A stretch of DNA of 64,000 bases, from assembly GCA_038087015.1 (NCBI GenBank), contig JASBNA010000004.1:1364001-1428000 (forward strand). Reading direction: 5' to 3'. Position numbers and translations under genes: made by a program. The DNA is from Cerrena zonata. Lineage: Eukaryota > Basidiomycota > Agaricomycetes > Polyporales > Cerrenaceae. Positions 1-10,679 of this stretch are shown here, in pieces (position 1 is the first letter of the stretch; the number at the start of each line of letters is the position of its first letter). Below the pieces are notes generated by a model, which saw only the letters and a list, made by a program, of their open reading frames with translations, was not told the origin of the DNA and did no database searches.

Positions 1-1109
1 AAGAGGTCCTTCTCTGACTATATATACCCTGTACATACATCAGGGAAACTCTCCTATCTAACTAGGACAAAATTAGTCCTAGATCCTGCTAACCAGACAC
101 ATCTAAAATAGGAGCAAAATAGTTAGCATCAATTTATAGCTACTTAGGACTGAATTAGCCCTAGATCTCTTGCTAATTTCATTCTAGATTGCTTGCTAGT
201 TCAGTCCTAATTTGCTTCATAGTCACTTTCTGATTTGACTTTATTTTGCTTAAATCTCAGTCTTTTTCTATTCCGAATATTGTCAATAGTAGAGCTAAAT
301 TACATTACAGATAAAATATAAGATAATTGTAATATAAGAATATTAGGAACACCATAGTGCTTGGGGACAGCACATATCTAATCTGGGTACCTATGATGAG
401 TATAAGCAGAATAAGAGACCAATAAGTTTGAAAAATTATCTTGAAATCATCTCCATAGGCAACAGCAAGGGCACAGACACTACAGGTGGTAAATTTCTTG
501 AATTTTTAGAGCTTAACACTGGTGCAAGTGCAAGCAGAGATATGAGAGTGTAGATAAGGAGATGTAGGTATGAAGGGTGTTGTAGTTGACAGTCAGCTTT
601 AAGTTGTTGGTAGTGAGGTGATTAGTTGGGCACCAATAGCAATGATAAGCAAGACTCAAAGAGGGAAGCTGGCATCTCTAGCTCATGGCAAGACCTTCAC
701 CACTAAAGGGACAGGAGTGAGGCAAGCAACACTCACCTATGAGTGGATGATCCAACATGAAGCCAGCCTAAAATGACATAATGTGAATCAAGTGGAGATA
801 TCAAATGTACCAAAATATTCCTATATTCACAGCCCTACACTAAGCTATCACTACCTGCATACAGTCTATCCAAGACCAACAAGAGCCTTGAGAAATGAGC
901 AACTCTGAGAGATGGAGAGAGAGGTGGAAAGAAGAAAGAGAGACACTTGGAGCCATTTGATTGAGAGTGAATTGAACATGTAAGCTCAAACACATTTAGT
1001 GCTTAGTCATCCAATCAGCTTAACATGCAGTTACAGTGCTTTGACAGCAGGACAGGTCCAGAGTTACTTACATGGTAGAGGACCTAGCTGAGTTGCCAGC
1101 CATTTTGCA
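1..1109. other. AT-rich intergenic DNA, no gene seen
   Basis: No open frame of convincing length, no splice-framed coding pattern and no recognisable transposon end can be seen. The stretch is AT-rich and full of stop codons, like the other decayed blocks of this window. Confidence 0.5.
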
Positions 1110-1910
1110 AAGTTACTTGCTGTATACTAGTCATAATAGTCTCTTTCTAGGTGCATTTGAATCATGCTAAACAAGACTTTCTGATGATATTATATAAGCT
1201 CTGTTTTACTTGATATATAGCTATTATTGACATGATAAAGTTCTGGTGAATCATTGGGGCTGCACTCAAGCTAATAGGTTTATTTCTTAGGCTTCTCCTT
1301 ACACAGCAAAGATGCATTGAATAGCAGCAAGTCTCTTCTATATTTAGAGCTCTCCTGCATGTTAATCAAGCAGATTGTTCAACTTCCACACCCCTTATAT
1401 CATCACCTCTCTCACTCTGACATTAGACTTTGATTAATTTGCATGTTTACTTGTCTTATACTAGTTGTAATATGCTCACACTAGATGTGTTGAATTTGTG
1501 TTTAAAGGAGCTTTCAGATGATACATGGAATGTCTCATTTAGTTCAGTATGTAGTTCTCAACTTTGTGATTGCCTTTCAGACTATGTCACAGATTGAACC
1601 CTAGTTAATAGGTCAATTTCTTAGGTTATTCTGTATGTAACAGAATATCCAAGAATGTGTTTGAAAGCAGTAAGCCTCCTTTATACTTAGAGCCTCTGTG
1701 TGTCCCAATTTAATAAGTTATTTGTGTTCTACAAATTCTTCAACTTGATCATATTACACACATCTCTTCAAAAATCTATCTCATTTATTTTCCAATCATT
1801 TCCCTTGGTCATTAGTATATTGAAGCTGTCTTGAAAGGGCCTTTTAGATATCACTAGACACATCCTATATGGCACTCTACATAGTCTTCAACTCTGGATT
1901 AAAATTAAGA
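1110..1910. repeat. decayed tandem repeat, unit about 330 bp
   Basis: Blocks starting near 1130, 1455 and 1790 resemble each other in order: a TACTAGT-like start, a segment like CTTTCTGATGATA / CTTTCAGATGATA, then CTAATAGGTTTATTTCTTAGG (near 1275) against TTAATAGGTCAATTTCTTAGG (near 1602), then a TATA(T/C)TTAGAGC segment (near 1340 and 1682). This gives about 2.3 degenerate units. No coding capacity is seen; the third unit ends in unrelated AT-rich DNA before the gypsy insertion. Confidence 0.5.
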
Positions 1911-2114
1911 TTAAATGTTGATTATTATTAGAAGGCAAGAGTTAAAAAAAATCTAGTCTAGTAAGCATAAAGATCTAGAAGTTTTAGTAGAAATTAGCTT
2001 ATATACTAGCAGTCAATTATATCAATTTATTATTTCTAGCTGATATTAGTTAACAAATTAGTAAATGGATATATTAAATTAGTATAATTAGCTAGTATTA
2101 GCTTGTAAATTAAT

Positions 2115-2827
2115 TGTTACATGCTCAGATCTGCCCGATCTTTTTCTCTTCCCTTACTCCTCAATCGGGACGACTTGTCATGACCACAGTCACTCATCCC
2201 ATTCCGAACTCCAGTTCCTGCCACCACCCACATCTCATCGACCCCAGTAGACCGCCTGGCCTGCAGGCCACCCATCTGTGCGATAATCAGAACCAAGTTG
2301 GTTATCCCCTCGGATCACCTCGGATCGCCTCGGAGTATCCTCGTATCATTTCTCTTCTATTCCCATCCGTTCCCACATGGTCACTTAGCTAGTATACCCT
2401 TATCTAGTAGCTACGTTCTCATCATCACCAAGTTCCCTTACTTAGGTAGTGCTTCCTCTCTTTCCACCTTATTCTCGAGCCTTCCACTTCTCTTCTTGCA
2501 AACCTCTCCGTTCTCCTGCCTTCTCCCCAAGATCCCCTTTCCCATTGTTCTCATTAGTATTTAAGATCCACCTGTAACCAGCTACCGATTCCCCAGACTG
2601 AATCTATGTGGATTTACCCCTGTAACTCCTGACCCTCTGCCTGCTTGACTTGGCCAGCTTCGCCTGTGCCCAAGGCTCGCTAGAGTCTGCGGACTTGAAC
2701 CCCAGAGAACCGTACCGAGTGACTAGAGTGAACTCTCGTCTTAGGTTTAGGATAACCCAGTCCCTATTCCTACTCGACATCTTTGACTTAGACTTTGACT
2801 ACGTTACATCGGCTCTACCGCGTAACA
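2115..2827 (+). repeat. 5' LTR of the gypsy element
   Basis: 713 bp, terminal inverted hexamer TGTTAC...GTAACA. Compared with the 3' LTR it shows four transitions (around 2180, 2530, 2618 and 2717). It holds a TATTTAAG box and the 11-nt self-primer described separately. Two ORFs read through this LTR are repeated exactly in the 3' LTR and have no gene character. Confidence 0.95.
2558..2605 (+). promoter_or_regulatory. LTR core promoter and predicted transcript 5' end (self-primer)
   Basis: A TATA-like box, TATTTAAG, lies at 2558-2565. Thirty to 37 bases downstream, at 2595-2605, is AGACTGAATCT, the exact reverse complement of the 11 bases just after the LTR (2830-2840). In Tf1-type elements the first 11 nt of the mRNA fold onto the primer-binding site and prime cDNA synthesis. 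Here the spacing from the TATA box independently puts the transcription start near 2595. Seen: box, complementarity and spacing. Inferred: start site and priming mode. Confidence 0.65.
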
Positions 2828-2829
2828 AA

Positions 2830-2840
2830 AGATTCAGTCT
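2830..2840 (+). other. primer-binding site, self-priming type
   Basis: AGATTCAGTCT begins three bases after the LTR end. It does not start with the TGG expected for a tRNA 3'-CCA primer, and no tRNA-like match is seen nearby. It is perfectly complementary over 11 nt to 2595-2605 inside the LTR, and the complementarity stops on both sides of those 11 bases, as in Tf1. Confidence 0.65.
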
Positions 2841-3162
2841 TCCCATCGTGCGAGGCATACCCTTGCACCGAGACCAGACCAGGACCTGCCCTAACGTAGT
2901 TGGGCACTGACAGACATCGACAGACACAGACAAGACCAGCCCCAGACCTAGGAAGTCCTGCAGCGGACTACAGACCCCACTCCTGACGCATAGGACGACT
3001 CTACCAAGCCCTTCTTGTTACAGAAGGCCCTCTAAAGGAACAGAGGACTAGGGATCACGGAATCCACCAGACGACAGTAAGCCCTTCACAGATTGGAAGG
3101 CACTCACAGCAGTTTGCCAGCAAGATAAGGCCTTTGAACGCAAAGGCATCAGACCAGACACC

Positions 3163-4740
3163 GTGGCGTCCTTCAGAGGACTCAACCAAGACGCAACCAG
3201 GAAACAGTATCGAGCGATCTTACAACAAGACGGCACATACCTCCTCCAAGACAAGAAAGTAGTCTTTCAGAATAACTACTGGAGATACCTTGACCCTCAA
3301 GGGAAAACAGTATCACCCTATGAGTTCAGACCATTGAACGCATTCCGAAATTACGAATTCGAAACTCCACCCGATCGCTCCTACCTTGCGCTTGAAGACG
3401 GAAGATTAGGACTTCGAACCCTTCGAGACCCTGAAACTGAAAGGGAATCGAAAATCCAGTATCACAAGAACCTAGATCTTTGGATATACCGACGAACCAA
3501 AGAAACCGATCCCTTGAAGCCGCTTGGAGAAGATCAGTGGCAGGGAGACAATTGGAAACCAGGCACTCAGACTTACCGATACGCCAAGCGAGTTTGGGAC
3601 CAGAGCGTAGTAGTTGGAACCACTCAGCCACAGGACACAGGACCCATCGCTACTGGATCAGCGGACAGATCCGTATTGCTTTCCACCCAAAGTACAGAAA
3701 GGGACGACACACCCCCAGACCAGACCCCTACACCATCGAACAGTGGCGAGCAGCCACCTGGACCCCCATCAGAACCATCCGGTAGTAATCCAAACCCCTT
3801 TCCACCGCCTCCACCACCAGACAGACCACCCAGTCCACCACACGGTCCATCCGTCAGCCCACCAAACATGTCCACCGGAAAAGCAGAAGTTGCTAGGCCA
3901 GAAGCCTACGATGGTAATCCTGATACTGTATCAGTATATACCGTCCATTGTGAGCTAGTCTTTGCCCTCAACGGCTCCATCTACGACACAGACCGAAAGA
4001 AGAAAGCCTACCTCTTATCCTTTTGCACAAAGGATCTCGCCGCAGCATGGGCAGAAGAAGCGATTGGCCAATGGATGAAAGAAACTTCCACCACCCCCGC
4101 TTTCACCGCTCTCACTTGGGACCAAGCCAAACACGAATTCCAGAGCAAGTTCCTCCCCAGCGATCTTGTAGCCGAAGCCCTGATGAAACTCAAAACTATC
4201 CGCCAAGGAGACGAGTTTGAGAAGTTCCTCGCTGAATTCAAGAAGTACCAGACACGTTCGGGACATACCAGTGTCACACATATTCGGCAGGATTTCCTCA
4301 ATGCTCTCAAGCCAGGACTCAAGGCCAAGTTGCTCAGTGTCCGATCTGATAATGTCGACACTATCGCCAAGCTATACGAGGAAGCTCGGAAATTCGAAAT
4401 GCAGTACCTAATTGACACTGCAGGGTCCAGAGGACGAAACAAAGGCAGTAGCCAGAAAGGACAGACAAATTGGAGACGAAAAGGACAAGGAAGGAAGGGA
4501 GCGAGGGTCAAGGCCCTCTCAGCCGAAGAAATGGACCGACACTTCAAGGAAGAACTCTGCTTCAATTGCCACAAGAAAGGACACAAGTTGGCTGAATGCA
4601 GACAGAAGAAGATTCGCGAAATCGAAACCGCCATCGAAGACCCCAAGGTCCCATCCGCCGAGGTAAAGAAACTAGTTGCCTCTATTGACAGACACGAATT
4701 CCTACCAGAAGAAAAGGACCTCCTCGATGAGGGTTTTTAA
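3163..4740 (+). CDS. gag: Gag polyprotein (capsid and zinc-knuckle nucleocapsid) of the gypsy element
   Basis: Structural protein of the cytoplasmic virus-like particle. The frame is open from 3052, after a TAG at 3049-3051, but has no ATG until 3868, so the true start is uncertain. The region before 3868 reads like real protein (DWKALTAV..., then a proline-rich stretch) and may use a non-AUG start or spliced leader. From 3868 follows a retrotransposon gag capsid domain (motifs WDQAKHEF, FLPSDLVAEALMKL, FLNALKPGLKAKLL, AKLYEEARKFE), then a basic linker and one CCHC knuckle, CFNCHKKGHKLAEC, and an acidic tail to the TAA at 4738. Pol follows in another frame. The distance fits a gypsy gag of about 500 residues. 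Confidence 0.85.
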   Translation: MASFRGLNQDATRKQYRAILQQDGTYLLQDKKVVFQNNYWRYLDPQGKTVSPYEFRPLNAFRNYEFETPPDRSYLALEDGRLGLRTLRDPETERESKIQYHKNLDLWIYRRTKETDPLKPLGEDQWQGDNWKPGTQTYRYAKRVWDQSVVVGTTQPQDTGPIATGSADRSVLLSTQSTERDDTPPDQTPTPSNSGEQPPGPPSEPSGSNPNPFPPPPPPDRPPSPPHGPSVSPPNMSTGKAEVARPEAYDGNPDTVSVYTVHCELVFALNGSIYDTDRKKKAYLLSFCTKDLAAAWAEEAIGQWMKETSTTPAFTALTWDQAKHEFQSKFLPSDLVAEALMKLKTIRQGDEFEKFLAEFKKYQTRSGHTSVTHIRQDFLNALKPGLKAKLLSVRSDNVDTIAKLYEEARKFEMQYLIDTAGSRGRNKGSSQKGQTNWRRKGQGRKGARVKALSAEEMDRHFKEELCFNCHKKGHKLAECRQKKIREIETAIEDPKVPSAEVKKLVASIDRHEFLPEEKDLLDEGF

Positions 4741-4814
4741 CTGGGGGATCAGAGTCAACATATGTATCCCCCACTCTCGCCGTCAGAAGTGTAATAGTAG
4801 CCGACACCCACAAT

Positions 4815-7800
4815 TTGTCAATGAACATTGGCATTACTTTACACAATGACGGGAGAAATGTTGAAACCAAAGCCCTTATTGACAGTGGAGCCAGCGGAAT
4901 ATTCATGGACGAACGATGGGCCACCCAGTGCAGATTTCGGAAGCAGACTCTCGCAGAACCCCTCAATTGCACCAACGTCGATGGAACCGCCAACAAACAC
5001 GGGTTTATTACTCACTATGTCTGGGCAGATACCACACTAGGAGGACAGAAGGTACCAGTATGATACCTCTTGACGTCGCTTGGAAAAGACAAAGTCATCT
5101 ATGGATTCTCGTGGCTCCAGTACTACAATCCTTCGATCAACTGGCAAGACGGCACCATCACTTTGCCAGCAGTCGCCCCTACGAGAATCTCACTCATGCG
5201 AGTCAACAACTTTACCGAGTACATCCTGCAAAGGACCCAGATTGACCCTATTGCGGTGGCCCCTCAGAAAGAATGCATCGATGAATCCGAACACCTGAAG
5301 GCCTTCATGGACGATGTTAGGCCCAAGGAGGTAGAACGAGAACCCGACGAACCCGAGACCCCGAAACCATTTATCAGGAAGATAATGGATGGCGCAATGG
5401 AATGGGCCAAGAGCATGCAACAATGGCTGCCCATTCGACGATTTAGCCCGGCCATGGAAATGGCACAGAAAGCTGAAGAAGACAAGAAGAAGGTCCCACT
5501 CGAAGAACTAGTACCAGAAGAATACCACGACTACCTAGACACCTTTCAGAAAGGAAAGGCAGAACGATTCCCAGCACCAAGACCCTACGACCACTGCATC
5601 CAGCTCAAGGACGATTTTGTGCCTCGACGAGCTAAGAACTATAACCTATCGCATGATGAACAGAAACTGTTGGACGAATTCCTCGAAGAGAATCTACGCA
5701 AAGGATATATTCGAAAATCAAGCAGTCCCCAAGCCAGCGCGTTCTTCTTTGTTGGAAAGAAGGATGGATCGAAACGACCCTGTCAAGATTACCGGTACCT
5801 CAATGACTCTACAATCAAGAACGCTTACCCTCTTCCGTTAGTCACGGAACTGGTCCAGCAAATGAAAGGAAAGAAGGTTTTCACCAAGCTGGACCTGCGG
5901 AATGGATACAACAATGTGCGTATCAAGGATGGAGACCAATGGAAGGGAGCCTTTACCACCAACCGCAGACTATTCGAACCAACGGTCATGTTCTTTGGGA
6001 TGTGTAACTCCCCGGCCACCTTCCAGTCGATGATGAACGACCTGTTCCATGACGAAATTCAAGAAGGATGGTTGGTAATCTACATGGACGACATGCTCAT
6101 TGCCTCGGAAGACATGAAGGAACACCGGCGACACGTCAGAAGAATCCTGAAGAAGCTCAAGGAAAACGATCTGTACCTCAAAGGCGAAAAGTGCATCTTC
6201 CACACCACCAAGCTGGAATTCCTTGGCCTTATCCTCGAACCTAACCAGATCTCCATGGACCAAGTCAAAGTGCAAGGAATCCAGGATTGGCCAGAACCAA
6301 AGACTGTCAAGCAAGTACGATCGTTCTTAGGATTTGGGAACTTCTACTGAAAGTTCATCGCCCATTACTCGGAACTGGCAAGACCCCTCGTTGAACTAAC
6401 CATGACGGTAGATAAACAGAATTCGACCGAGACATACAAGGATGGCACCCCGAAGAAGGTTTTCGAATGGACAGACAAACACCAGAAGGCATTCGAAGAA
6501 CTCAAACGCAGGTTTATTACGGCACCCGTCCTCAGGATCCCAGACCCATCGAAACCCTTTGTGCTGGAAACCGATGCATCGAAAGTAGCAACAGGAGGAT
6601 GCCTGAAACAGCAAGATGACCAAGGCAAATGGCACCCCTGTGGATTTATCTCGCAATTGTTCTCCTCAGCTGAACAGAACTACGAGATCTATGACCGAGA
6701 ACTGCTAGGAGTTATTCGAGGACTAACGGAATGGAGACACCTGTTGGAAGGACACCCGGAGGTTGTAACATGCCAATGTGACCACAAGAACCTGACGTAC
6801 TGGAAGGAAGGACACCGATTAACCCCTCGACAATGGAGATGGCATTTGTGGATGTCGCGGTTTAACATCGCACTCCAACACGTTCCAGGAAAACACCTTG
6901 TTGTGCCAGACACCATGTCCAGAAACCCGATCTATGGCAAGACCACCGACGAAGACGACACAGAGGTAATGCTGCCAGACAACCTCTTCCTTCGCGAATG
7001 CACACTCGAAGATGTCAACGACGAACTCGTATTACCAGAACACATGTTCCTTCGATATGTCAACACTGATCTCAGGGAACGAATTGCAAACACCACGGAC
7101 CTCGACGAAACACTCCAAGACGTACTGAATGCACTGAAAGGGTATGGCACCCTACCGAATTTCTTTGGAAGAAACACCACACTCGACGAATGGGCCCTGG
7201 AAGGCAACATCATGACATACAAAGGACTAGTATATATCCCAAAGGATGAAGAGCTACGACGGGATATCATCAGAATGCATCATGACCATCCCACGGCGGG
7301 GCACCCAGGTCACTTCAGGACACTAAAGTTGGTCGGACGAGATTACTTCTGGCCCGGAATGTCGATGCAGATCAAGAAATACGTTGAAGGATGCGCCACT
7401 TGCCAACAAAACAAGGTTATTACCCATCCGACAAACCCGCCGCTGATGCCTATCGAATCCAAAGCAGAACGACCATTTGCGCAGATATCATTAGATATGA
7501 TCACTCACTTGCCAGAATCGGATGGGCACAACTCAATTCTAACCGTGGTGGACCACGGGCTTACGAAGGGGGTGATCTTTGCCCCTTGCAGCGACACATT
7601 GGATGCCGAAGGAGCAGCCCTGCTCTATTTTTCAAATGTTTACAGACGATTTGGACTACCCGACAATGCGATATCAGACAGAGGACCCCAGTTTGCATCA
7701 AAGTTTATGAAGGCACTCTGCGAGCTCCTAGGAGTCAAGCAATCCCTCAGCACAGCGTACCACCCCCAGACTGATGGCCAAACTGAACGAATGAACCAAG

Positions 7801-8708
7801 AAGTCGAAACGTATCTTCGCATCTTCACAGCCAACAACCCCAGTGAATGGTCGAAGCACCTAGTCACAGCTGAGTTTTGCCACAACCAAAGGAACCACGA
7901 AACCCACAAGCAATCCCCATTCAAGCTCATGATGAGATGTGACCCTATTGCCATTCCCACTGTGGTACCACGATCCAACGTTCCAGGAGCCGCCAAGCGA
8001 TTGCAGGAACTCCAAGCCATGAGAAACGAAGCCTTAGCCGCACACGATCTAGCCAGAAACCGGATGGCCGCCCGCAGCAACACCAAGTTTGAACCATTCA
8101 AAGAAGGACAAATGGTATGGTTGGAAGGAACAAACCTCAAGACGGGATATGAGAACCGAAAGCTAGGACCCAAGCGAGAAGGACCCTTCAAGATTGAGAA
8201 AGTTGTCTCACCGCTTGCTTATCGACTCCAGCTCCCAGACAGATGGAAGATCCACCCGGTATTCCACGCCTCACTCCTTATGCCGTACAAAGAAACCGAA
8301 GAACATGGCCCCAACTTCCCAAGACCCCCATCTGACCTGATTGAAGACGAAGAAGAATACGAAGTAGAAGCCATCGTCGGACATCGTAAGGTTCGCAATA
8401 GGAACAAGTTCCTGATCAAATGGAAAGGATACCCTTCCTCCGACAACACCTGGATATGGGAATCAGACCTCGAACACAGCAAAGAGTTTGTGGAAGAATA
8501 CAAGCAGCGAAGAAGCATCCGAAGCATAGAAGTCGAACCCTTCCCCACTGTCACAATCCGATGCATTGCCAACGACACCCCAAAAAAAAGGGATCTTCCA
8601 CCAGCTCCCACTGCCTCTACGGAGTCTCGGACTCCCACGCTGAATCTACCCAATGGTAACGGAACTGCCCCAAACCCGCAAAGCATAAAGAGGACCGCAT
8701 TGCAGTGA
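4815..8708 (+). pseudogene. pol: Pol: protease, reverse transcriptase, RNase H, integrase, chromodomain; two in-frame TGA
   Basis: One reading frame runs through all enzymatic domains. In order: retropepsin with ALIDSGASG (about 4880); TGA at 5061-5063; reverse transcriptase with KDGSKRPCQDYRYLN, FTKLDLRNGYNNVRI and catalytic YMDDM (about 6083-6097); TGA at 6348-6350 in the conserved GFGNFY-x-KF segment; RNase H with TDAS, YDREL and PDTMSR; an HHCC integrase zinc motif ending CATCQQNK; an integrase core with SLDM, SDRGPQF and AYHPQTDGQTERMNQE; and a C-terminal chromodomain (YEVEAIVGHRK...FLIKWKGY...TWIWE, about 8356-8465). Both stops are TGA, consistent with C-to-T (CGA) or G-to-A (TGG) changes. 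Everything else is intact, so inactivation is recent. It ends at TGA 8706-8708. The frame is open upstream of 4815, and whether pol starts by frameshift from gag is not visible. Confidence 0.9.
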
Positions 8709-8742
8709 ACCGACCAGCCCCCTCACAGACCCCAAGCTCCGA

Positions 8743-8994
8743 ATGCCAACCAGACGTCCCAGAACCAACCACGAACAAAGGAGGGATCGAGACAACCGCC
8801 TCTGTTTTCGCTGCCACCGTCCTGGACACCTTGCCAGGTTTTGCCCCAGACAGAACACCCCCAACGAATTCAACAGCCCACTCGAACGCACTGTTCGGAT
8901 CGAAAAGATCACAGTCCAAGTAAACCTTGTTCGGACCTTTATCCTCGACTCCATCCGCTACCTAGCCAGCGGTACCGTTTCAGAACCAAACTGA
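8743..8994 (+). CDS. small zinc-knuckle ORF 3' of pol
   Basis: An ATG-started 83-residue ORF 35 bases after the pol stop, in a different frame from pol and from the gag-like ORF that follows. It is basic (MPTRRPRTNHEQRRDRD) and carries one perfect CCHC knuckle, CFRCHRPGHLARFC (CX2CX4HX4C), distinct in sequence from the knuckle of gag. Such knuckles bind RNA in nucleocapsids. Because it sits before, not after, the capsid-like ORF 9102-9935, it may be a separate nucleocapsid protein or a displaced part of a second gag gene. Expression is not shown by the sequence. Confidence 0.55.
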   Translation: MPTRRPRTNHEQRRDRDNRLCFRCHRPGHLARFCPRQNTPNEFNSPLERTVRIEKITVQVNLVRTFILDSIRYLASGTVSEPN

Positions 8995-9101
8995 AGACTG
9001 TACGAATCGGTCATCACCAGACTACTCGACGAAGCCATATCTCTCACCAGAACTCAAGCTCGACTCGAGGCAGAACTCGAGATCGGATCCGCTTAGGCGA
9101 G

Positions 9102-9935
9102 ATGCAGAACAACCATGAATTCGAGCATAGCCAACAGCCACCGTCACCGACCAGTCCACTGCCCATGATCGTACCCTCGACCACAGTACCCCCCGCTGCC
9201 AATGACCACATCGCAGCATTCACACAGCCATGCTCAGAGATGACTACACAAACTACATCCGACCTAGATCTGACCCCCTTCAAAGGGCCAAAAGACAGAC
9301 AAACAGCAAAACAGGCCCTAGAGGAGGTAGAAGATATCATCGCTGACCATGGTCCCCAATTCTCTGGAGAACCAATCCAGTGGAAGGAAATTGTCGACCA
9401 CTGCCAGCAACAATTTGCATTAGACCCTGCTCAATTTCACGACGATATTTGCAAGACAACCTATCTGTTGTCCATCTGCAACTCCGGACCCATAGGATCC
9501 TGGACGACGGCCTATTTTAATGAAGGCATCCACCAGATCGATACCACAGGCCGAACAGTTGAAAACGTGTTCAATTGGGACCGAGTCCTGAAAGCTTTTG
9601 ATGACTACTTCCGCCCACGCGCCCGCCCCACAGCCATGGCCAAGTTGCAAAATCTTCGCCAAACCGATACCGTTCGCCGATACATCCTGAAATTCCAGTC
9701 CCTACGAGTACTCTCCGGGATAACTAGAGGAACCCATATCACATTCCTATTCCTGGCCGGACTCAAAGACGATGTACGACTGAAGGTCCTGGAGGCCGAC
9801 GCGTCGGACCTCAATTCTCTCCCCAAACTCTACGCAGCGGCGCAGAAGGCAGAAAAAGCTCTCACCTTACTCACAGATGATGCCGCACAACAGCGAGAGC
9901 TGGCCTACCGAGTTCATTACCAAACTAGTGTTTGA
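9102..9935 (+). CDS. second Gag-like capsid protein between pol and the 3' LTR
   Basis: Open from 8841, first ATG at 9102 (277 residues). After a Ser/Pro/Thr-rich start comes a capsid-type domain resembling this element's own gag in order and spacing: YLLSICNSGPIGSW against YLLSFCTKDLAAAW, FNWDRVLKAFDDYF against LTWDQAKHEFQSKF, MAKLQNLRQTD against LMKLKTIRQGD, FLAGLKDDVRLKVL against FLNALKPGLKAKLL, and a shared KLY-x3-A-x-K-x-E pattern. It stops 26 bases before the LTR. Known gypsy elements with a 3' third ORF usually carry an env-like or unrelated gene; a gag paralogue there is unusual. The intact frame in a copy with broken pol suggests selection until recently. A role in particle assembly or RNA packaging is inference. 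Confidence 0.7.
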   Translation: MQNNHEFEHSQQPPSPTSPLPMIVPSTTVPPAANDHIAAFTQPCSEMTTQTTSDLDLTPFKGPKDRQTAKQALEEVEDIIADHGPQFSGEPIQWKEIVDHCQQQFALDPAQFHDDICKTTYLLSICNSGPIGSWTTAYFNEGIHQIDTTGRTVENVFNWDRVLKAFDDYFRPRARPTAMAKLQNLRQTDTVRRYILKFQSLRVLSGITRGTHITFLFLAGLKDDVRLKVLEADASDLNSLPKLYAAAQKAEKALTLLTDDAAQQRELAYRVHYQTSV

Positions 9936-9948
9936 GGACAAACACCAT

Positions 9949-9957
9949 AGGGAGGAG
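9949..9957 (+). other. polypurine tract of the gypsy element
   Basis: AGGGAGGAG lies four bases before the 3' LTR and is the only purine run at this junction. It is the expected primer for plus-strand DNA synthesis. Confidence 0.7.
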
Positions 9958-9961
9958 CTAA

Positions 9962-10674
9962 TGTTACATGCTCAGATCTGCCCGATCTTTTTCTCTTCCC
10001 TTACTCCTCAATCGGGACGACTTGTCACGACCACAGTCACTCATCCCATTCCGAACTCCAGTTCCTGCCACCACCCACATCTCATCGACCCCAGTAGACC
10101 GCCTGGCCTGCAGGCCACCCATCTGTGCGATAATCAGAACCAAGTTGGTTATCCCCTCGGATCACCTCGGATCGCCTCGGAGTATCCTCGTATCATTTCT
10201 CTTCTATTCCCATCCGTTCCCACATGGTCACTTAGCTAGTATACCCTTATCTAGTAGCTACGTTCTCATCATCACCAAGTTCCCTTACTTAGGTAGTGCT
10301 TCCTCTCTTTCCACCTTATTCTCGAGCCTTCCACTTCTCTTCTTGCAAACCTCTCCGTTCTCCTGCCTTCTCCCCGAGATCCCCTTTCCCATTGTTCTCA
10401 TTAGTATTTAAGATCCACCTGTAACCAGCTACCGATTCCCCAGACTGAATCTATGTGGATTTACCTCTGTAACTCCTGACCCTCTGCCTGCTTGACTTGG
10501 CCAGCTTCGCCTGTGCCCAAGGCTCGCTAGAGTCTGCGGACTTGAACCCCAGAGAACCGTACCAAGTGACTAGAGTGAACTCTCGTCTTAGGTTTAGGAT
10601 AACCCAGTCCCTATTCCTACTCGACATCTTTGACTTAGACTTTGACTACGTTACATCGGCTCTACCGCGTAACA
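9962..10674 (+). repeat. 3' LTR of the gypsy element
   Basis: 713 bp, same ends and same internal promoter as the 5' LTR, differing by four transitions. It is followed directly by TTAAT, the right-hand target duplication. Confidence 0.95.
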
Positions 10675-10679
10675 TTAAT

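Larger units (their letters stand above)
2115..10674 (+). mobile_element. Ty3/gypsy retrotransposon of the chromodomain (chromovirus) group
   Basis: An 8560-bp element bounded by two 713-bp LTRs that begin TGTTAC and end GTAACA. It is flanked by a perfect 5-bp target duplication, TTAAT (2110-2114 and 10675-10679). Inside, in order: self-primer type primer-binding site, gag with a zinc knuckle, a protease-RT-RNase H-integrase-chromodomain frame, a small zinc-knuckle ORF, a second gag-like ORF, and a purine-rich tract directly before the 3' LTR. The LTRs differ at only four positions, all transitions, so the insertion is young. Pol is interrupted by two in-frame TGA codons, so this copy is probably not autonomous unless complemented. 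It is more GC-rich than its AT-rich surroundings. Confidence 0.95.

Noticed and set aside
4008..4646. Antisense 212-codon ORF over gag
   Set aside because: It is a shadow of the gag frame with no independent features. The same holds for long plus-strand ORFs over the minus-strand copia genes (51965-52789).
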